A stretch of DNA of 64,000 nt from NCBI RefSeq assembly GCF_011038975.1, contig NZ_JAAKEC010000010.1, positions 1-64,000 of the forward strand. Direction: 5' to 3'. How positions within the stretch are numbered: position 1 is the stretch's first letter; each line of letters begins with the position of its first letter. This DNA comes from Adlercreutzia sp. ZJ176. GTDB lineage: Bacteria; Actinomycetota; Coriobacteriia; Coriobacteriales; Eggerthellaceae. Shown here piece after piece: positions 59,100 to 64,000 of the stretch. Under the pieces are notes generated by a model, which saw only the letters and a list, made by a program, of their open reading frames with translations, was not told the origin of the DNA and made no database searches. Position numbers and translations under genes: made by a program.

Positions 59100-59129
59100 G
59101 TGAAGGAACGCTTTTTCAGGAGGAACGGA

Positions 59130-59993
59130 ATGAAGAAGAAGATCACAACGCTCGTCGTGGCTGTCGCCATGCTGAGCCTGGGCGCGCTCATGCTGGCGGG
59201 CTGCTCGAGCAGCAACGCGAGCTCGAGCGCTGCAAGCTCCGCGAGCTCTGCTGCCGACAAGGCCGCGACCGAAACCACCAAGCTCGTCGTCGGCTTCGAC
59301 AACGCCTACCCGCCGTACGGCTTCATCGGCGATGACGGCAAGGAGACCGGCTTCGACCTCGACCTCGCCGCCGAGGTCGCCAAGCGCAACGGCTGGGAGT
59401 ACGAGCAGCAGGCCATCGACTGGGATGCCAAGGATGCGCTGTTGAACCAGGGCACCATCAACTGCATCTGGAACGGCTTCACCATGGAGGGCCGCGAGGC
59501 TGACTACACCTTCTCCGAGCCCTATATGCTCAACGAGCAGGTCATCGTGGTGAAGAAGGACTCCGACGTCAAGGCGCTCGAGGACCTGGCCGGCAAGACG
59601 GTCATCACGCAGGTTGACTCCGCCGCGCTCGACGTGCTCGAGAACGACGAGGAGGGCGGCCAGGCCGCGCTCGCCGCGACCTTCGCCGAGCTGCAGACCA
59701 TCGGCGACTACAACAACGCCTTCATGCAGCTCGAGTCCGGCATGGTTGACGCCGTCGCGTGCGACCTGTCCATCGCCGCCTACCAGATGGCCGCCAACCC
59801 CGACGCGTACGTGCAGATCTCCGAGCCGCTGAGCTCCGAGCACTACGCGGTGGGCGTGAAGAAGGGCAACACCGAGATGGCCGACCAGATCACCGCCACG
59901 CTGAAGGAGATGTACGAGGACGGCACCGTCGAGGAGCTGTGCAAGAAGTACGAGGAGTACGGCCTCACCTTCGACAACTGGATCCTGAAGTAA
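59130..59993 (+). CDS. Polar amino-acid ABC transporter substrate-binding lipoprotein
   Basis: This 287-residue lipoprotein has a signal with lipobox LAGC (C25), a Ser/Ala linker, then the SBP_bac_3 fold: LVVGFDNAYPPYGFIGDDG, ETGFDLDLAAEVAKR, WNGFTMEGREADYTFSEPYM and a late AVGVKKGNTEMADQI. The G-F-D-x-D and R-x-x-x-x-F-S-x-P-Y motifs are those of amino-acid binding proteins; the specific amino acid cannot be told. AGGAGG precedes the ATG. It opens a three-gene operon. Confidence 0.93.
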   Translation: MKKKITTLVVAVAMLSLGALMLAGCSSSNASSSAASSASSAADKAATETTKLVVGFDNAYPPYGFIGDDGKETGFDLDLAAEVAKRNGWEYEQQAIDWDAKDALLNQGTINCIWNGFTMEGREADYTFSEPYMLNEQVIVVKKDSDVKALEDLAGKTVITQVDSAALDVLENDEEGGQAALAATFAELQTIGDYNNAFMQLESGMVDAVACDLSIAAYQMAANPDAYVQISEPLSSEHYAVGVKKGNTEMADQITATLKEMYEDGTVEELCKKYEEYGLTFDNWILK

Positions 59994-60032
59994 GAAGCAG
60001 GTAGCTCGAGCGGCTTGAATGCCGCGTTGGTC

Positions 60033-60077
60033 GCGAAGCGGGCGGGGGTGCGTGCCCTCGCCCCCTTCGCATGTTTT
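60033..60077 (+). terminator. Partial terminator between binding protein and permease
   Basis: GCGAAG and GGGGG (60033-60048) pair with CCCCC and CTTCGC (60061-60070), then ATGTTTTGAG. Such an element would give more binding protein than permease, a usual arrangement. Confidence 0.5.
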
Positions 60078-60231
60078 GAGGGCTTTTGCGTTTGCCGCGG
60101 AATCGACGGCGCGACGCGCGCTGCGGGCGCGGCTGGCAGCGCAGCGCGAGCACGGCACGGCTCGTGCGGGATGGCGGCACGGCACGGCGATGTCGCGGCA
60201 AGCGCAAGGCAACATACGAGAGGGGTAGCGC

Positions 60232-60907
60232 GTGGAATTTCTTGACGCTCTTCTGAAGGGGATGAGCTTCGACGTGATGATGGGCCTCTTGGGCAACGGC
60301 CTCATCATGACCTCGAAGATCTTCATCGTGACGCTCATCGGGTCTCTGCCTTTGGGCGTGGTGATCGCGCTCGCGCGCATGAGCAAGTTCAAGCCGCTCT
60401 CGTGGCTGGCGCAGCTCTACATCTCCATCCTGCGCGGCACGCCGCTCATGCTGCAGCTCATGGCCATCATGTTCGGCCCGTACTACCTGCTCGGCCTGCA
60501 GATGGGCCCCGACTGGAAGTTCATGGCCTGCTACATCGGCTTCATCCTGAACTACGCGGCCTACTTCGCCGAGATCTACCGCTCGGGCATCCAGTCGATC
60601 CCGCAGGGGCAGTACGAGGCGGCGAGCGTGCTGGGCTACACGCGCGCGCAGACGTTCATGAAGATCGTGCTGCCGCAGGTCATCAAGCGCATCCTGCCCG
60701 CCATGGGCAACGAGATCATCACGCTGGTGAAGGACACCTCGCTCGCCTTCGTGCTGGGCATCATGGAGATGTTCACGCAGGCCAAGGCCATCGCCGCCAG
60801 CCAGGTGAGCATGCTGCCCTACGTGGTGGCCGCGCTCATCTACTGGGTGTGCTGCCTCGTGATCGAATTCATCCTGAACCGCGTCGAGAAGAAGCTGGAC
60901 TACTACC

Positions 60908-60915
<8 letters not shown>
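60232..60915 (+). CDS. Polar amino-acid ABC transporter permease
   Basis: This 227-residue HisM-type permease has about five membrane helices, the [15 protein letters not shown] opening motif and the EAA loop ([24 protein letters not shown]) that docks the ATPase. The GTG start follows GAGAGGGG. It overlaps the ATPase gene by eight bases. A single permease gene implies a homodimeric channel. Confidence 0.93.
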
Positions 60916-61678
<763 letters not shown>

Positions 61679-61988
61679 GGAAGCGCCGCCAGCTCACCGG
61701 CATGGGCGCGGGCTCGCGAGCGGCAGCGGACGCGCGAGTGTGGGCGCCTCGCGCGAGCCTCGCGTGCAGCGCCAGCGCCCGGTCTGCGCCATCTGGCGTA
61801 CACCAGGTGGAGTATATCCATGACGTAAAGGTGACGATTGCGCGGCGGCACATCGCGCGTACGCGCGGAATGATAAGGTGAGTCCGTCAATTGGAATTGC
61901 CTCGCGGGGCATAACTCGGGCCGACCTCCACGGCGTCCCGCGCAGCGGTTCTCGACGTGACGGACATCGAGCTTAAGGAGCATGCCAC
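61679..61988. other. 310-bp gap before the HtrA gene
   Basis: No gene is seen. GC-rich filler is followed by an AATGATAAGG stretch (61868-61877) that could be part of a promoter, and a possible GGAG ribosome site at 61976-61980 before the HtrA start. Confidence 0.4.
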
Positions 61989-63494
61989 ATGACGGATGCG
62001 AGCAATACCCCTTCGGGGGGCGGCTACCCCAGCCAGCCGAACCCCGCAGGTCAGCAGGGCTATCCGGGCGCGCCTTCCGCGCAGCCTGCACCCCGCCACT
62101 CGGCGTATCACTCAGCGTACCAGTCGTCCTACCCGCAGGGCGGCGCGAGCCACGCTGCGCCTGCGGGCACCCCCGGCGCCTCGGGCGGCATGGGCGCCGG
62201 CTTTCCCGGCGGCGCGCCGCACGAGGCGCAGCGCAAGAAGGGCTCGGCGGGCAAGACCTTCGTCGTGGCGTTCGCGGGCGCGCTGCTCGCCTGCGTGCTG
62301 GCTTTCGGCGTTGCCGGCGTGGTCGGCCTGATGAACGACGGCGGCGGCGCGTCGGGCGGCACCTCGCTGGGCGCCTCCACCTCATCTCCGGTTGCCGCGG
62401 GCGAGGCTGACGCGACGCTGCCCGAGGCCGTGGCGGCCAAGTGCCTGCCCTCCGTGGCGGCCATCGACGTGTACGCGAGCGCCGCGAGCAGCGCGCTGCC
62501 GTTCGGCTTCGGCACCGGGCAGGGCCAGGGCACCGGTGAGCTCGTGCAGAGCTCGCTGGGCTCGGGCGTGGTGCTGACGGCTGACGGCTACATCGTCACG
62601 AACTACCACGTGGTGGAAGGCGGCGAGGCCTACAAGGTGACGGTGGGCGGCGAGACGTACGACGCGGAGCTCGTGGGCTCCGACCCCAGCTCTGACGTGG
62701 CGGTCCTGAAGGCGAAGGGCGCCTCGGGCCTGACGGCCATCGAGATCGGCGACTCGGACAACCTGACCATCGGCGAGTGGGTCATGTCGATCGGCAGCCC
62801 GTTCGGCCTCGAGCAGTCGGTGGCCACGGGCATCGTGTCGGCCACGAGCCGCTCGCAGATCATGGAGCCCTCGACCGACATGTACGGTAACAGCACGGGC
62901 GAGTACACCATCTACCCCAACATGATCCAGACTGACGCGGCCATTAACCCCGGCAACTCCGGCGGCGCGCTGGTTGACGCCGAGGGCAAGCTCATCGGCA
63001 TCAACACGCTCATCACGTCGTACTCGGGCAACTACTCGGGCGTGGGCTTCGCCATCCCGGTGAACTACGCCATCAGCCTGGCCCAGCAGATCATCGACGG
63101 CAAGACGCCCACCCACGCGCAGCTCGGCGTGTCGATGACCACGGTGAACCCCTCGATCGCGAAGCGCTACGGGCTCGCGGTCGACGAAGGCGCCTACGTG
63201 TCGGCGGTGAGCGCCGGCTCGGGCGCCGCCGAGGCGGGCATCGAGGCGGGCGACATCATCACGTCATTCGACGGGAAGGCCGTGGCGAGCGCGTCCGACC
63301 TGATGCTCGACGTGCGGGCGAAGAACCCGGGCGACGTGGTGACGGTCACGGTGAACCGCGACGGCGCGACGAAGGACCTGCAGGTGACGCTGGGCTCCGA
63401 CGAGTCGAGCATGAGCGCCTTGCAGCAGCAGGGCGGGAACCTGCTCGACATGCTGCGGGGCGACTCGGGCTCAGGCTCGGGTGACGCCGCGTAG
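61989..63494 (+). CDS. HtrA/DegP-like serine protease (S1C)
   Basis: This 501-residue protein has a Pro/Gly/Ser/Tyr-rich cytosolic N-terminus (1-85), a membrane helix (TFVVAFAGALLACVLAFGVAG), a trypsin-like domain with catalytic H207 (TNYHVV), D236 (SSDVAVLK) and S324 (NPGNSGGA), and one PDZ domain (about 380-470, LGVSMTTVNPSIAKRYGL). It is the usual actinobacterial HtrA layout: membrane-anchored quality-control protease facing the cell exterior. Length and single PDZ are normal. Confidence 0.95.
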   Translation: MTDASNTPSGGGYPSQPNPAGQQGYPGAPSAQPAPRHSAYHSAYQSSYPQGGASHAAPAGTPGASGGMGAGFPGGAPHEAQRKKGSAGKTFVVAFAGALLACVLAFGVAGVVGLMNDGGGASGGTSLGASTSSPVAAGEADATLPEAVAAKCLPSVAAIDVYASAASSALPFGFGTGQGQGTGELVQSSLGSGVVLTADGYIVTNYHVVEGGEAYKVTVGGETYDAELVGSDPSSDVAVLKAKGASGLTAIEIGDSDNLTIGEWVMSIGSPFGLEQSVATGIVSATSRSQIMEPSTDMYGNSTGEYTIYPNMIQTDAAINPGNSGGALVDAEGKLIGINTLITSYSGNYSGVGFAIPVNYAISLAQQIIDGKTPTHAQLGVSMTTVNPSIAKRYGLAVDEGAYVSAVSAGSGAAEAGIEAGDIITSFDGKAVASASDLMLDVRAKNPGDVVTVTVNRDGATKDLQVTLGSDESSMSALQQQGGNLLDMLRGDSGSGSGDAA

Positions 63495-63876
63495 CGCGAA
63501 AACGCTCTGCGCGAGACAGCCATCCCTGTCGCTTCATCCCTTTCCCTGGCGGCGCCCCTCATGCGAGGGGCGCCGCTGTGCGCAGGCCCAAGGCGCGGGG
63601 GGCGGCGCCGCGTGCGAGGCTTATGCGAGGGGCGCTGCTGCGTGCGGGGTTCAAGGCGCGGTCGGCGGCGCGGCTCCCGGCGCAGCCCCCCGGCTCCCGG
63701 CGCAGCCCCCCGGTTCCCTGGCACCCCTGGCGCCCCTGGCGCCCCTGGCCCTGCCCGCCGGAAAGTCCCCTTCGACCACTCGGGCCGTCAATGCCCGGGT
63801 AATTCCCGCCTGATCACGCCCAGCCCGCGCGATAAGTATTATTCTGTTCTCGCACTTGGAAAACGGAAGGATACTC
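63495..63876. other. 380-bp gap with terminator and GC-rich tandem repeats
   Basis: No gene. After the terminator at 63549 there are short tandem repeats: GGCGCAGCCCCCCGG(C/T)TCCC twice (about 63672-63713) and CCTGGC(A/G)CCC units (63718-63750). A TATTAT (63837-63842) is a possible -10 for the aminotransferase gene. Confidence 0.55.
63549..63576 (+). terminator. HtrA terminator hairpin
   Basis: GCGGCGCCCCTC-ATGC-GAGGGGCGCCGC is a perfect 12-bp stem-loop 55 bases after the HtrA stop. No T-run follows, so efficiency is uncertain. Confidence 0.55.
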
Positions 63877-64000
63877 ATGATCAACGAGAGAATGTTCGAC
63901 CTGGGCGACGAGCCCAGCGCGATCCGCGAGCTGTTCTCCTACGGGCTGGGCCGCAAGGCTGAGATCGGCGCGGAGAACGTGTTCGACTACAGCATCGGCA
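63877..64000 (+). CDS. PLP-dependent aminotransferase (partial, runs off window)
   Basis: The frame begins MINERMFDLGDEPSAIRELF, then SYGLGRKAEIGAENVFDYSIG, the opening of class I/II aminotransferases that start M-x-x-x-M-x-x-L-G-x-x-x-S-x-I-R-x-L-F-x-Y-G and continue with a D-x-S-I/L-G-N-P motif. Only 41 residues are visible. GGAAGG precedes the ATG. Substrate unknown. Confidence 0.8.
   Translation, partial: MINERMFDLGDEPSAIRELFSYGLGRKAEIGAENVFDYSIG

Larger units (their letters stand above)
58728..59129. other. 400-bp gap with large inverted repeat and leader hairpin
   Basis: The gap carries a 24-bp inverted repeat pair (58827-58850 and 58961-58984), a TATACT -10 (59024-59029) and a leader hairpin (59072-59099) ahead of the transporter operon. 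No protein-coding gene is apparent. Confidence 0.65.

Overview
The window looks like a chromosomal segment of a high-GC, anaerobic actinobacterium of the class Coriobacteriia, most likely family Eggerthellaceae. The signs are very GC-rich housekeeping genes with Ala/Gly/Arg-rich reading frames, a Tat-exported molybdopterin oxidoreductase with an NrfD-type partner, several molybdenum-cofactor genes, and a short SRP RNA. The genus cannot be fixed from sequence reading alone.

Layout. 1-3300 is an accessory patch, visibly less GC-rich than what follows: the edge of an insertion sequence, a stand-alone CdiA-CT-like nuclease, a PD-(D/E)XK_4 nuclease and a Phd/RelE-like toxin-antitoxin pair. 3342-4272 holds thpR and an ArsC-like gene (minus strand). 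4834-15162 is one tightly overlapping Tad/Flp pilus operon: CpaB-like, TadZ, TadA/CpaF ATPase, TadB, TadC, two Flp pilins, three TadE/TadG-like pseudopilins, an exported protein, a DUF192 protein and a zinc-ribbon protein. No prepilin peptidase or secretin is present. 15155-17156 holds a ModE-like regulator and thrC; 17327-17918 is a HigBA module.

18144-22351 is a ferrous-iron uptake locus (two FeoA proteins, FeoB, a Cys-rich membrane protein). A DtxR-like regulator lies further on at 29730. 22672-29626 is a respiratory locus: a divergent TetR regulator, molybdopterin catalytic subunit, FeS subunit, NrfD anchor, a small membrane protein with two CPxxGCASxxCH motifs, a DUF4405-type cytochrome b and a TorD chaperone. 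30312-34714 holds an FtsB/DivIC-like protein, a Ppx/GppA phosphatase, tRNA-Leu(UAA), a polyprenyl synthase and a peptidoglycan-binding protein.

34831-40509 is leuC-leuD-leuB, interrupted by a Tat-exported PI-PLC-like surface protein. It is followed by a NifX-like protein and, convergently, a large hybrid histidine kinase. hisS and aspS follow, then a serine recombinase, a dyad-rich gap, a winged-helix protein, the SRP RNA, a DedA protein and dnaX-ybaB-recR. 54555-58727 is a molybdenum cluster (ModD-like protein, MobB-MobA fusion, polyferredoxin) that could supply cofactor and electrons to oxidoreductases such as the one at 23409. The window ends with a polar amino-acid ABC transporter, an HtrA protease and the start of an aminotransferase.

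The most distinctive non-coding signals are three 126-bp copies of a long imperfect palindrome, a perfect 24-bp inverted repeat enclosing 110 bp upstream of the amino-acid transporter, and nested dyads beside the serine recombinase.
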